From the NCBI GenBank assembly GCA_000697355.1, contig JNEN01000858.1, positions 124,001-188,000 on the forward strand: 64,000 nt of DNA, written 5' to 3'. The notes beneath the pieces were generated by a model that was given only the letters and a program-made list of their open reading frames with translations, was not told the origin of the DNA and made no database searches. This DNA is from Syncephalastrum monosporum B8922. Taxonomy: Eukaryota > Mucoromycota > Mucoromycetes > Mucorales > Syncephalastraceae. A program made the position numbers and the translations under genes. Positions 45,748 to 58,876 of this stretch are shown in pieces. Each line of letters starts with the position of its first letter. Within the stretch, counting starts at the first letter, position 1.

Positions 45748-48700
45748 ATGGACGAGAAGGTTGAAACCACCAGTTTCGGCGACATGATGGCCGAAACATC
45801 TGTCCACGTTCATAATCAAGAAGGAAAAGAAATATCGACCAAGGACGGTTCCTCTGCCAGCTATAAGCCTCTCGACGAGATTGATCTCACGCGCGACTTC
45901 CGCACCTCTCTTATTTTGAACCAGTTCGAGGTCAGTAACGACAGCAACCTTGAGGAAGCACCACGACAGCAGCCGTCACCCGAACTACCCGAGTCAGTCG
46001 CTTCCGAACAACCTACAGCGGCAGAAAACCCACCAGTGGCCCAGCTTCCTGTCAGCCCGCAACAAGAGAAGGTCCAACTGGATGACTTCGCGCCATTGCC
46101 TGTGCCATCGCCCGTGCCTGCGTCGATTGAGGATGTCAAACCAGCAGTACCTCATGAGGATGGGGCTCCTCCTCCACCTCTCTCGCCTACGTCTTCAGTG
46201 ACTTCGAACAGTGTGCGTAACAGTGGAGGCAATGGCAGCAGTAACACAGACGAGTCTACCACTGCAGAATCCGAAAAAGTTCAATACACCGAGGACTCGA
46301 ACGACGCCAATACCTCCGCTACCCCTGTCCCTGTCCCTGCACCTCCTAATAACGATCATAAAACACCAGCAGTAACCAATACAAGCGTTGCTACACCCGC
46401 TTCTACGGGGTGGCGACCCCTCCAGGCCGCTCTCTCTTCATTCGGCAGCACACGGCAGTCGTCGCGAAAGAAGATCAGAGATCCAAGCGAACGGGTAAAG
46501 AGAACATCGCTTTAATACTGGCGTATATAGTTTAAACGCATGCATGCATCTAACGTATGCATACTCACTCTCCCTCTGCTCTTTCCGACTTAGGTCGACG
46601 TCCGTGAGCTGCCCAAAGGACCGCCTATCATTCCTCGCAGCAAAACGCCGCCTCCACCGCCAGTTCTCGTGGTTGAAAAGGAAAAGCCGGTTCCCACCAA
46701 AAAGAAAAATATGCACAAAGGCACCATTTTTGATGACGATGATCCAGTCACCGTCGAGGACTTTTTCTTCAACGACTTCAGTAGTAACCGTCCCAAGAGC
46801 AGACACATCAGTCAGTACCATCAAATGACTCCCGAAGAAAAGCGTCAGACGCGTATGAGCAAGTTTGATCTGGCCGCTTTCGCTCAGCACCTTCATACAC
46901 ATCGCTTGTCGATGATGCAGGTGCGCAAGAGTACGGTCATTTTGAACAAAGAAGACGAGTTGGAACTCGAGAAACTGCTGGAGAAACGCAAGAGCGCGAT
47001 GGTCCAAGAAGACGAAGATGAAATGCCCGAGCCGGAGCCTCCCCTACCGGCTGTGCCTCCCCTGAACCCTACGGGTTTTAAGGTCGAGGTCTTTGAACCT
47101 CCAACGCAATGCACACCTTCAGGTTCTTCTTCACCCGTGGCTCCAGAACAGGCAAAACCGGCTTCCACACCCAACCGACCCATGTCAAAGAAACCTTCGC
47201 TTCTTTTGCAGAAACTCAACCGAAGCAAATCCATCGAAACATCGGATATCAGTTTGCCGAGAAATCGCAACACGAACGGTAAAATATACCCTTTACTGCA
47301 TGCTTTTATGCACAGCGCTCATATATGCCCGTAATTTCTATTTGTCAGGTGGTCCATCGCCCTCTGCTTCGTTGCAGCTCAAGGCGTCCACATCGGATCC
47401 GATTGCCTTTACCGCCCCACGTGCTGCGCCTTTTCCTCCTCCGTCCCCCGCGACTACCACTACCCCCGACACGAGCGGACGACCCTCGCTTAGCTCAACC
47501 CGCTCGTCTGGTTCGCAAGATAATGCTACTGCAGTTCCACGAAAGGCCAAACATGACAGTGCAGAGGAGCCGAAAACGGCAGTGCGCCAGGAGCGTATGC
47601 GCCGAGTACGCAAATCCATGAGCATGGACGAGATCCACCGGATAGCGCAACAGCAGCAGCAGCAGCAGGAAACGAGCGAAGTAGATGAAATGAGCGTCAT
47701 TCCAGAGGATAGCGGTAAATCGGTCGAAACCGACGACAAGCTTGCGGCACCCAACCCTTCCGTTTCGACCCCTGCGACGTTACTGAAGCCGCTTAGCGGG
47801 CTGCGGAAACCACGATCGACTCGCCAATTATCTCAGCTCAAAGAGGACAGTGAAGAAGATCCAAAGAAAACTGCACGCGGTAGCCGAGGCATTGGCTTGT
47901 TTGGTAGTCTACGACACGCCAGTCGGTCCCAGGCATCGTTGCGTGGTTTGGTGCGCAACTTGAGCAACGCGAGCTACTACCGAAATAGTCGGCCACGCGC
48001 CCAGAGCAGCACACAACTCTCAAACGTGACCAACGCCCCAGCCGAAGATAGCCACTTGTCGCCCGCTGCGCGAGCCGTCATGCAGCACAATGTCAAGAAA
48101 GACGAGAAGAAGGAAGCCGAGCAGGCCCAGTCGAAACCCTCCGCAAGGGATTCCACAGATGAACCCAGTGAAGCAGATGAAGATACCCTTACTGGCTCGT
48201 CAACCCCGGCGCCAATCGGTGGTATGAAGCTGTTGTCCCAACTACTTGCTAAAGCAAACAAACCGAAGCGCACGAAAACGGTTAACATGGGCGCTGCTGA
48301 GGCGGGCGTGAAACCAGCACCCTCCACATCGACGGCCTCCAGTGTGCGCCGCGAGCGCGCCAAGTCGCGGGTCGTGCGCCGCACTATCATCTATGTCCCT
48401 CCCGATTCACTCAACTTCATGAAGACTCTCAAGCAAGAGCAATCCGACGGTCCGTCAGCTGGCCTGACGACCGCGCCCCCGCTGCCTACGCACACGAGGG
48501 AGACTATTCGCCAGCTCAATCGCCGCGACAAGCGCACCTTTAGTACCGACAAACATAGCTCCGGCAGCGACAAGCAAACCTTGAGCAGTAACGAGTCGGT
48601 GCCACCCTCACCGCCGCTGGAGCCTGTCCAGTCGGACATGAGCTTGCCCGATCCAAGTGACGAACCTGTCAACTATTATGACGACGAGAGTCTGTACGAC

Positions 48701-49288
48701 TATTACCGTAATCGCGATTCGGTAGCGCCACAGCCGCAGCTGGAAGGCCTGGAGCTGCGCGAGCTCGCGGACGGCTCCGTCGAATGGGGTATTGTCAAGA
48801 AGCAGGGCAACCGCAAGAGCTTCTATGTCCAGAGTGACGCAGCGTTCAAGCAAGTCGAAGAAGAGGATGAGGAGCAGATCGAGGAGCGGGTGCTTGCCTT
48901 GATGGGGCTGGCCCCCAGCAAGGAGCCGCCGTCGTCGCCGCTGCCACCTTCGCCGGTTGTGAATGCCCTGACGCCTGCCTCGTCGATGCCCCCGCCCGTG
49001 CCCCGCCGCTCGCCTCGGAGGCAAGTGGATGCGCAACAAGCAGCTCAGCAGCAACAGCAGCAACAGCAAATGATGGCGGTTGCAGCAAACAATGACAAAA
49101 AAAGGGCGCGCCACATCTCGACTATCACGTCAAGAAAAGACGCCTCCACTACTGACGTCTACTTTGCCCCGCAACAGACTCTTCCCAGTCTACTCCAGAT
49201 GATTGCGCATTCCAACGAAGAGGACAAGAAACAAGCATCCGTCGAAGAACAGCTCGACGAGATGATGCGATCCTTTCAAACCCACTAA
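45748..49288 (+). CDS. Large disordered protein of unknown function
   Basis: Exons 45748-46494, 46594-47278, 47349-49288 (1123 aa). I do not recognise a family. Almost the whole chain is Ser/Pro/Thr/Glu/Lys-rich and disordered, with two polyQ tracts (around 47650 and 49040) and many short Pro-rich stretches (TPPPPPVLVV, MPPPVPRRSPRR) that could bind SH3 domains. The ordered-looking islands are HISQYHQMTPEEKRQTRMSK with FDLAAFAQHLHTHRLSMMQV; RRTIIYVPPDSLNFMKTL; and LRELADGSVEWGIVKKQGNR followed by KSFYV. Such islands inside disorder suggest a scaffold for polarity or signalling (inference). The start at 45748 is the first ATG; an upstream in-frame TTG is ignored. Confidence 0.75.
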
Positions 49289-49898
49289 TAGTACACTTTA
49301 CATATTGTCATCATACACACAACTATTTATGTCGGAAATATATACCTTTTCTATTTGTGTTCATCCATGGCAGAAAGTCTGCAGCGAGGGGCTCTTGCAG
49401 TGTGTCCTGTGTCTTCCCATTGGCTTTTCCCACTTTTTATCTTTTCCCTATTTTTTTTTAATTGAAGATGCGCCCTACAAAAAGCACAGGGCAAGACCGT
49501 CTTCATGCCCTTTGAACGACTCTTTACATGTAGTTCTTGTATCTTTCGTTCGTGCTACCGCTAAAAGATGGTAGAAGAAAAAGCATGCCCTGTTTGTATC
49601 AGTTCGGTTGGCAATGCTCGGAAGTTGACGAAGCAAAGCGTAGTATATAATCCTGATTATTTTTTTTCTGTTCTTGTTCGGGCCGCTGGGACGCTTATAT
49701 CTCCTAAACCCGCTTTTCTTCTCGCTCTTCTTTTACTTCTGCACTTCTTTAGCAACAACCTAGACAAAAAAGTAACGCGTAAGCCTCAAAAAAAAGAAGA
49801 AGAATAGTTGCCCCCCATGTGCAAGGAGTCACTGACTCGATAGGAAATTTTGCCCATTCACTTCATCTAGTGTATATCATTAATCCTTTGGCCGAAAG
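49289..49898. other. Promoter region of VTC paralogue B
   Basis: 610 nt, T-rich. Two short overlapping frames (49305-49574, 49568-49807) show no domain and look like chance. No CACGTG box was seen here. Confidence 0.4.
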
Positions 49899-52037
49899 AT
49901 GAAATTCGGCGCCGAGCTCCATGCGAAAATCTACGAGCCGTGGCGACACGCTTATATCCAGTACAACGAGCTCAAGCAGACACTGAAGCAGCGTCAGATG
50001 GATCATGGCTGGCGTGAGCGAGACGAGCTCGACTTTGTGGGCATGTTTGAGAAAGAGTTAGACAAGGTGCATCGTTTCGTGCAGCTGCGATTGGACACCC
50101 TCGAGCCGCGCGTTGCCGGCTGCGAAGAGAAGCTCAAGCTGCTTTCTGCTTCGTACGACACAGTCGCAGACACGCTCGCCGACACCGTCCTGCTTGTCAA
50201 CGACCTCGCACGATTCGTTTACCTCAACGTCACCGGTTTTGAAAAGATGGTGAAGAAGCACGACAAGTGGACGCACCTTGATCTGGCTACGAAGTACCGC
50301 ACCCTCTTGAAAAAGTATCCGCTCGACAAACAATCGCAGCGCATCGACGTCCTTATTGTGCGCATATCACATGCGCATGACTTATGCACACTCCACGGCG
50401 CAACGCGCACCAAAAAGAAAGTGGTTGAAGAGGAATGCGACGAGGAAGCGGCGGCTTTTGAGCGGGCTACCGCAAAATATTGGGTCCATCCGGATAACAT
50501 TACCGAGGTCAAAGCAATCATCTTGTTCCACCTGCCCGTGCATGTATACAACAAGAAGAAGGCGTATGAAGCGGAAGACGCCGCCATCTCATCTGTGTAT
50601 TTCGACAATGCCGACTTTGATCTTTACAGTAACCGTTTGGAACGGACAGAGGGTGCCGAGGCCATCCGGTTTCGCTGGTATGGACAGGAGACAAGGCATG
50701 TCTATATTGAGCGCAAGACGCACCATGCTCCGTGGAAGAACGGACACTCGGTCAAGGACCGGTTTCGCCTCAAGGAGCATCTCGTGGACGCCTACATGCA
50801 CGGGCAGTACACGGCCGACAACCTTATAGCTGACAGCAAGCTTAACAACAAGCAAGTGGATCACCAGCAGCACTTTGTGGCCCAAGGTATTCAGAATTCG
50901 ATCGCGACCAAGCGGCTGCATCCCATGTGCCGTGTCTATTACAACCGCACGGCCTTCCAGGTCCCAGGCGACCAGCGTTTGCGTATATCGCTCGATTGCA
51001 ACATGACGTTTGTGCGTGAGGATGGCATGGACGGCAAATCGCGTGCTGGTACGCATTGGCGGCGCACAGACGTGGGCATCGATTATCCTTTCCACGGGAT
51101 CGACGAGGCGGATATTCATCGATTCCCGTACGCCGTGCTGGAGACCAAGATCCAGACCCATCTCGGCCAGCAGACACCACCCTGGCTGCAGACTCTTCTC
51201 GACAGTCACTTAGTCCATGAAGTACCCCGTTTCTCAAAGTACCTTCACGGCGCGTCGCAGCTCTACCGCAATCAGGTCCCCGTCCTGCCCTACTGGCTTG
51301 AGCAGCTTAGTATGGACATCCGGAAGCAGCCCTCAGTGGGTGTCGGCCTCTCGCGCTCACTGAGCTTCCAACCCCTTATCAACGGCCACCACCGACACTC
51401 TCTCCTCGGCCCTTCCCACCTTGCCATCGATCTACCGACGCAAGGCACCCACACCAAGACCAAGGAACAGCCATCTAACCGCGGCGACACTTTTGCGCGC
51501 CTGCTCAACTACCCGCGATTCCTTGATGAACGTGCGAAAAAGAAGAAGCACGATGACCCGGCGACGACCGTGCTGCCCACATCAAGACGACCTGCCCAAC
51601 GTGTCGTGCCCATGAAAAAGACGGAGCCAAAGACGTTCTTTGCCAATGAGCGCACTTTTATCTCGTGGCTACAGTTCTGCGCTCTGCTGCTGACCGTCGC
51701 CCTTAATCTGCTCAACAATGGTGACCATATCTCGCGCATCATCGGTGCCGTCTTCATTATTATGTCATCCATTCTCTGTTTGTAAGTAGCTGGCATATTT
51801 GGTATCGTCCGTAGCTCACCTTCTTTTTCTACTTTGTTTAGCTATGCTTTGGGACGGTATCAATTCAGAGCATGGCAGCTACGGACAGGCCGCTTCATTA
51901 TCCGATACGATGACTTGTATGGCCCCACTGTGCTGTGCGTCTGTCTGGTCACAGCGCTTCTTGTCAACTTTTATCTGCGTGCTTCCGCGCTAGCAGATCC
52001 TCAATCCGCATCGGCAGTACCTGCACCTGCAACCTAA
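49899..52037 (+). CDS. VTC complex subunit, SPX + polyphosphate-polymerase tunnel + DUF202 (paralogue B)
   Basis: Exons 49899-51781 and 51842-52037 (692 aa). Same architecture as paralogue A: SPX (MKFGAELHAKIYEPWRHAYI, GFEKMVKKHDKWTHLDL), tunnel domain ([97 protein letters not shown]) and three C-terminal helices ([48 protein letters not shown]). The tunnel Lys/Arg/Glu positions are again all present. The single intron falls inside the second DUF202 helix, whereas paralogue A has its intron in the tunnel domain just after the R-W pair, so the two copies did not arise by a recent duplication. The short linker makes it shorter than yeast Vtc4. Which copy is catalytic cannot be told. Confidence 0.92.
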
Positions 52038-52294
52038 ACATAGCATCCCTATCCTTGTCCTCTTCCTCTTGGTTTCTTTTCTGCCCGTCTAATCTAGTCT
52101 CGACGTTAAAGGAAAAATTGATTTTTTCCTTTCATAATAAAGCATTCTATTGCATGGCACATTCATCAAGGTAACAAAAAATAGGGACGGACATACAGGA
52201 TCGGCTCGTACCGAGAATTAAGATAAAAGAGGGGAAGCCAGCTGGATATAATAACGAATGGAAAGTCACAGAAAAAAGGAAACTGGCATGTCTA

Positions 52295-53517
52295 TTACAA
52301 TTTGCTTGTTCCGCTAAGCTCGTTCTTTCGTCGCTCTTGTTCGCGCTTAGAAAGACGGACAATGCCCTCTTGAGCGGTGGTGACGACCAGCGTACCGTCC
52401 TGGGAATAAAGACGTCCGAATGCAACACCGCGGCCCTCCTTGGTGCGTGGACTGTGCATATCATATAGCAGCCTAATCGACATCATAAGCGATACTTCTG
52501 TTGCAACAAACTCCTTTGGAACTCACCATTCATCTGCGCGAGCAGGGGCGTGGAACCACATAGAATGATCCAAACTGGCCATCATGCCTATGCCGCGGTG
52601 GTTGACACCATTTGCGACTGCGGCGGTGCCGATAAACGCGCTGTCTGAAGCGTAAGCAATGATACAAGCGTGCAGGCGCGGGTCGTCGTCGAGATGGCCG
52701 CGTGTCTTGAACCAGCGGTACTGTCGCTCGCGTGCCTCGGTGATACCCGTAAACGCCTCACGCGGAGTCACTTGATGCACGTCGCGGTAGTCGATAGGTG
52801 AATTTTCGGATATCCTGGACTCGAGGTATTCTTTGTATTTGGGGGGCAGATCGTAGTTCAAGAACTGCTTCAGGCGTTCGTCTTCGGAGGTCAAGTTTTC
52901 GGGGCCGACGATATCGGGCATGGCCGTCTGATGCTCAAGAGCGATACTGTCATCCCGCTTGGCAAAGCTGAAGGAGCAGACAAAGATGGCCTTGCCACGC
53001 TGGGATGCAGTGAGGAAGCGGGTAGCAAAGGACTTGCCATCGCGCAAACGCTGGACTTGGTAGATCACAGGGAAGTTGACGTTACCCGGGAGGATGAAGT
53101 AGCTGTGCAAACTCTACCGAAAAGCCGCCCAAGGTTAGCAGAAGCCCGCCCCATGTTCATGTTTCTACACTTACATGGATATGAAATTCCTCAGGCACAG
53201 TGTTGAAGGCAGCACGCAGAGCCTGAGCGACAATCTGCAGTAATAAAAATTGGCAGAATTGTATTAATATCTATTATTTATGATATCACTTGTACAGTCC
53301 TAATAATCATCACCTGTCCACCAAATGCGCCACGAGCGCCGGGAGGCAGCCACAGCTCTTTGCTCATGTAGAGATTCACATCAATCTCTTGAACATCGAC
53401 TGCTTGTGCGATTCGGTGAGCAAAGTCGGTGTCGTCGCCGCCTTCTGAGGTAATCACCGGGCGATTGTCTTTCTTGTCAGAGAACGACACGACTGCAGGG
53501 AAGGTCTTGCTCGGCAT
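52295..53517 (-). CDS. TES1: Acyl-CoA thioesterase II (TesB/Tes1, ACOT8 type)
   Basis: Hydrolyses fatty acyl-CoA, usually in peroxisomes. Exons on the minus strand: 53517-53314, 53234-53175, 53113-52527, 52472-52295 (342 aa). The double-hotdog fold is visible: PPGARGAFGGQ joined to IVAQALRAAFNTV, then SLHSYFILPGNVNFPVIYQV, RDGKSFATRF, VANGVNHRGIGMMASLDHSM with the conserved Asp-His pair, WFHAPARADEW and RGVAFGRLYSQDGTLVVTTA with the C-terminal QEG. The protein ends NELSGTSKL; SKL is a type 1 peroxisomal targeting signal, so a peroxisomal matrix location is well supported. Convergent with VTC paralogue B (257 nt apart). Confidence 0.95.
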
Positions 53518-56500
53518 GCTGGTTTTGAAGAAAGTGCTTAGGAGGTATATGCGAAATGAAAGAAGATAAAAGCAAATGGCCACTTCCACCTTTTTGCATA
53601 GCACATCTCGGGCTTTATGTTTTCCCGGTTTGGGCTGGACTTGTGTGTCATTTTGTATGACAAATGGGGTTTTTCCTGTTCCAATTCTGATTTGCGTGTG
53701 TAATATATGTCATTCTTGCCCCCATTCAAATATCTCACGCTGATAGCTGTCTATATTTGCGTACTGACGCTCTCACGCTGTGGAAAGGCGCCATAAGAAC
53801 CCTACTGCCATTCATCCTGTTTTGTTTGCGTTTCGTCTTTTAGAGACCTTTTCCTTCAGGACTCGGCTGGCGAAATTAAATCCAGTTTGACAACTCCTTT
53901 GTCTGAGAATCCAGCTCAGCGGTAACCCCCGCCCGCATGCACCCCCACCCGCACGTCAGCGAATAGCCTTGCATGCTGTCTGCATACGCGCGTGCACTTG
54001 GAATGAAATGTGGCGCTGCGCAGTCGATGTTGATTGGTGGCCATCGCTCCTGCTGACTATGTATAGATTTCGCGTGGGTCGATAAAGCCAGTCAGCGACG
54101 ATCCGATGGGCAGTCAGCCAGAACTTGTGTCTGGCAAAGGAGTCGAACGTGCATGATGGGAATATTTTGGTCCCACGTCAATTTCAAAGCTCGTCGGATC
54201 GCTTTCATCCAACAAACCTACCTTTTGTTTATCGCATCAGTGTACAATGACTTGCAGAAAGACACAATTTATTGCTGTATTTATCGTTATTTTCGAAAGA
54301 TGACGCTAAGCGTTTGCTTTTGCTTTTCGCGAGCCATCTGTATGCCATTCTATCTGTATTCCCAGTACCCTGACTGCCGTCTGAACAAGCGGCCCACCGC
54401 CTTGTATGGTGTTCATGTCGCTTTCACATGTCATATGTCAAATAGAAAGAAAGCGCACTGTTCAGCCACGGGAATGTCTTTGATTAGTATGTTCCCCAGC
54501 TTTAGCCATTCCGACTGACGTTACTCAGAGATACGAATGCGTAACGGACCCACAATGAAATGAATGACATTAAAAACCACACTTTGGACATAAGCATTGT
54601 TTTCTCTATTCTTCCAATCGACCCTGGCGACCAATGAAAGCCTAACTTCGAAAACAACGGCCTGGGCTTCCTCTTCAATAGCCTACTTATCTACGTATAC
54701 ACGTATGCGGGTGGAAGTAGAGGAGCTTTATACAGAGGCAAGTAGTCTTGATAGTGCATGCCAATTTATCGCCGTAGGAAGATGGTCTTGGCTAGCTTTC
54801 TCTTTGAGAGCCGGTATATAGTAAGGTGTCAATAACGAAGAAGGAAAAGAGCACCAGTATGCACCGGTAGGCTAAAAACAAGTGAGACATACCAGGCCCG
54901 AAATATCTGCCTCGACAGAACAGTACATATGTATATACGTAGTGGAGCGAAGGTAGTTTCCGTATACTCAAATTACAATCTCCACCTACAAGTAATCGCT
55001 TCTCCAATATGTAGCGTCACAAGAAATGAGCTTAAAGAAAAAAAAAAGCCGATCACGGGGATTCAGATAATAGCCACCCCATGATATCAGTATAGTAGAT
55101 TTGCATCAGGTCCATAGTGTAATCCAAAGAACTCTCTACATATTCTACACCGAGTTTCGTGCGCGAGCGTTGTACGGTAAGTATCTCCTCTGGTCATAAT
55201 GGTGATGAGCACAAGCAGATACGCACCGACCTATGTAGCTCACTTTTACGTTGCGTAAAACAATGGGACTATGAGTAGAATGTACCCTATTCCATTATGT
55301 GCATACAGAGCATGTTTGTAAGATGCAGCTTGTTTTTTTTTTCACAACACGCTCGTATAGGCTTTCATGTGCTATGTATTTGTTTACGTTTTGATATCCT
55401 GTATCATATGATAAGGGTCATTGGTACCCAAATACCAGGATTACCCCACCCCAGCTAGTGTGGAAGGTGAAAATTAGCTTGCGCATGTGTACGCGGGGCT
55501 TTGCAAGATAATATAAGCGGGGAGCAAAGGTTAGGTAACATGAAGGCTGCTGAAGAAGGACGAGCTGCAATGGATGGCGTACAAAGACAAACATGAAGAG
55601 TGAAGTAATGGGGAGGGTTCTTCCCTTTTTCTAAATACACGTGCAGAAGACAGGTCGATGTGCGTAAGCAAGGACAGGATATGGCGTGACATTCAAAGGA
55701 TCGTCTGCTTCCAATTTGGTCGTGAAGGGTCTGATTGGTCATCCCAGAATGGATGTAGGAGGGGTGTACAAGAACAGCGTTCGCTACTCGATATTGCCTC
55801 TGTGTGACATCGTGCTTTTACTTTATTTTATCTTTCTGTTTGCAAGTGGCATGTAAGTGGCGAAAGGAGATCCTTATAGACGGATGGAGCCGACACTTTT
55901 TTTTTTGGATGAGCTGTGTGCTAGAAGGAGCAGAGACAGGTTGTTTCTTTATAAAAGAAGGAGTATTTTTTCAAGGCCCAAAAACGGATGGATGCAGATC
56001 ATTTGCGGGTGAAGCGCGTACATATTGAATATTGGTTTCAGGTCGGAGCTTTGGGTTGGATCAATCGAAAACAAGCACCAGCATTAAAGTGACAGCAGAT
56101 GCGTATTGAAACGAAACATAGACTAACAGCAGACAACCATGTAAAGAACCATTCAGGGGTGACTAGAAATAAATGAACAAGGACCCAGTCTATAGTGAGC
56201 GATTGAACCATGGATGAAATATTGTGTTGTTTTCAAGTGCTAATATGAGAGAGTGTGTGCAAGTGTGGTGCAAATGAAAGAAAGGCGCTTTATCTGTATT
56301 ATGTGCTCCGCTTATGCTCTTTTGTCTTTCCCTGATTCCCTCTTTTCCTCTTTCTCTCTCTCTCTCTTCTTTCTTTTTTCTTCTACTCCTCTTCTCTCTT
56401 TCTCTTTTTGAAAGGATTTACATAGGAGGCCGCTCTATTACTAGAACCTCATTATTACGGGCACTCGCTTTACGCAAAAGGTACCGCTGCACCTCTTTAC

Positions 56501-56584
56501 GGCTACTTTTTTTTTTTTCTGTTCTATTCTTTTAACCATGGTTTCGGCTTCATCTCCTGCCCAGATTCGTTTGCTTCTTTTACA
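53518..56584. other. Gene-poor 3-kb spacer
   Basis: No supported gene. Short frames at 54153-54518, 55455-55742 and 55804-56028 have no known domain. A pyrimidine-rich tract with CTCTCT runs (56330-56405) marks the leader of the next gene. Confidence 0.45.
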
Positions 56585-58646
56585 ATGACTTCTCCACAAG
56601 TGTCCGCGGCTTCGCTCGATGCAGCTGAGCCGTCTTCCTCCGTTTCAGAGACTCAACAAGTCAAGGCGGATGACAAGGCGACGAGTGAAACCATTGCGAC
56701 CACGACCACTAATAATAGTACTACTGCTACCGCTGCTACCGCTACCGCTACTGCTACTGCTACTGCTACAACAAGCACAGCGACAACCACAACCCCGACG
56801 ACAACAAACAGTACAACGGAAACTGTAACGTATATTACGGACGCCTCAGAACCAACGGGTATGCGACCCACAGAACCGAACGGGTCTGGCCTTATGACGC
56901 CCACGTCGCCACCCTATCCCCCTTATGGCGGGGCTGCTTATATCGATCCAGCTCAGCTGGCCGCGACCGCGACAGGCGGTGGAGGAGAAAGTGGTCATCA
57001 TCATCATCACCACCATCAGCGCAATGCGTATGATCCGAATGATCCTCAGTCGTATGCGTATGTGTACCCGGTGAGCCCGCAGTACTACTACTCGGACTAT
57101 GGCAACGGGTACCAGAGCTATCCAGGATCGCCTGCACTTCATCCGCAGTCGCCGCCTGTCAACCCTACGAGTCCGCCGTTCAGTCCGACGTTTCAGTACC
57201 AACAATCGCAACCAGGCATCACCCTCTCTCCTCCCACACACGCGTACATGCTTCCGTCTCAGCACCACCACTTCCCGCCCTTGCACATCTCCTCGCCCGT
57301 CCTCTCAGGCACCGCGTCCGTCCCAGGCTCCCCTCCTCACCAGTTCATCCAGCCCTTGCCTGGCCCGTTCAGCCTCTCGTCAGACCGTCACAAGCGAAAC
57401 CATTCCAACCACCACCATCACCACCACCATCACCATCACCAAGACCACCAGCACCCCCATCCCCCTCCTCCGCATCCAAACCAGCCTATCAGCTACCACT
57501 CGCAAAACATCTACGTCCGTGGTCTCTCTTCCACCACCACCGACGAGTCCTTCATGGAGCTCTGCCGAGTGTGAGTATATCCGACCCCGTGCCCTGCACA
57601 GACTTAACCCGTCTTCCCTCCTCTAGCTACGGTGAGATCTCGTCCTCAAAGGCCATTATCGACCAGAAGACAGGCGAGTGCAAGGGCTATGGCTTTGCCA
57701 TGTTCGAGAACCCGGATGACTGCCATGCCGCCATCGATGGCCTCAACAAAGCTGGCCTGCAGGCCTCCTTTGCCCGTGTAGGCCAAGAATCCTTCAGCTC
57801 CAAGCTGAGAAGCCTGCAAGACGAGAGTTCCACCAATATTTACATTTCCAACTTGCCCCTCGATATGACGGAACAGGTAATTTTTTCTCTGATGCTCTCT
57901 CTCTCTTTTTTTTTTTAATCCATTCATTTCCCTCTCGTACTCATATGATACTTGCCCATTATAGAAACTCGAAGATCTTTTCCACCCGCACAAGACCATC
58001 TCCAACCGCATCTTGCGTGACCCGGTCTCCGGTATGAGTCGAGGTGTTGGTTTTGCTAGGTAAAGATAGTGGAGTCATACTTTCTCTTTCTGTTGGACGC
58101 TAACTTCTTCTTCTTCTTGAAAGAATGGCCGATCGCGACTCGGCTGTGGCTATTATTGAGAATTTCAACGGACAGACCGTCATGGGATCATCAGCTCCCT
58201 TGCAAGTCCGGTTTGCTGATTCGCCTGCCCAAAAGAAGCTCAAAAACCAGACGGCACGTAAACGTATGTTTAGACCCCGCGATTTCCAGCCCATGGCCGC
58301 TGCTGGCTTTCCTGTTCGCCCTATGATGCCCATCACGCCAGAGACCATGCTCGGGATCGCGCCGAATCCCTCGGGTGGCATGCCTGTATACTACCCCGAT
58401 CACCCTCAGTAAGTCCCTTTATCGATGGGTGGAAGGCGGTCGGATTTAATGCGTGATTTGTTTATTTTAAGGTTTGCCCATTATCCTGCACCACTGACGA
58501 CAGCGCCTACCGAGACTGAGTCTGCTGATGTCCAAAAGAGCCATGATGCACTGGCGTCGCCGCCCGACGATGAGATCAAAGACTTATCAGCAGCAGTAGA
58601 ACAGAAGCTGGCTGTCAAAGAGTCGATTTCTGTCGACCAACAATAA
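56585..58646 (+). CDS. RBMS/MSSP-type RNA-binding protein with two RRMs
   Basis: Exons 56585-57570, 57627-57876, 57965-58059, 58124-58408, 58472-58646 (596 aa). The first ~310 residues are low-complexity: a Thr/Ala repeat, Pro/Tyr-rich text and two poly-His runs (seven and about nine His). RRM1 begins NIYVRGLSSTTTDESFMELC with RNP1-like KGYGFAMF. RRM2 begins NIYISNLPLDMTEQKLEDLF and has SRGVGFARM. The tight spacing and the wording CRVYGEISSSKAIID, RILRDPVSGMSRG are those of the RBMS1-3 family of single-stranded-nucleic-acid binders. The C-terminal tail is Pro/Glu-rich. Probably acts on mRNA stability or translation (family inference). The five-exon join keeps both RRMs uninterrupted. Confidence 0.9.
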
Positions 58647-58876
58647 TGCGCACTTACCTCCGAAATAAAAACAAAAAAAAAAAAGAGAGAATCAAAGATG
58701 AAAAATAGTAGTGGGGATGAAAGAAGTAAGGAAAAGGCGAGGAGTGTCACTGATTCATGCTGGGCGGGGGAAGAGGCTGTTGTCGCCTTTCAAGATTTGA
58801 ATGTCCGGCCCCTTTTCAGGCGACCAATTCTCGGCGCTTTCCACTCGGTTCGAATCACTTTTTCCTCGTTTTCTCA

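Noticed and set aside
47338..49114. Long minus-strand frames opposite the disordered protein
   Set aside because: They are shadows of Ser/Pro/Gln-rich codons of the plus-strand gene and have no independent motifs.
58800..58870. tRNA-like B-box (GGTTCGAATC followed by TTTTT)
   Set aside because: The preceding 70 nt do not form an acceptor stem or anticodon arm; it lies in the HSE1 promoter and is probably chance.
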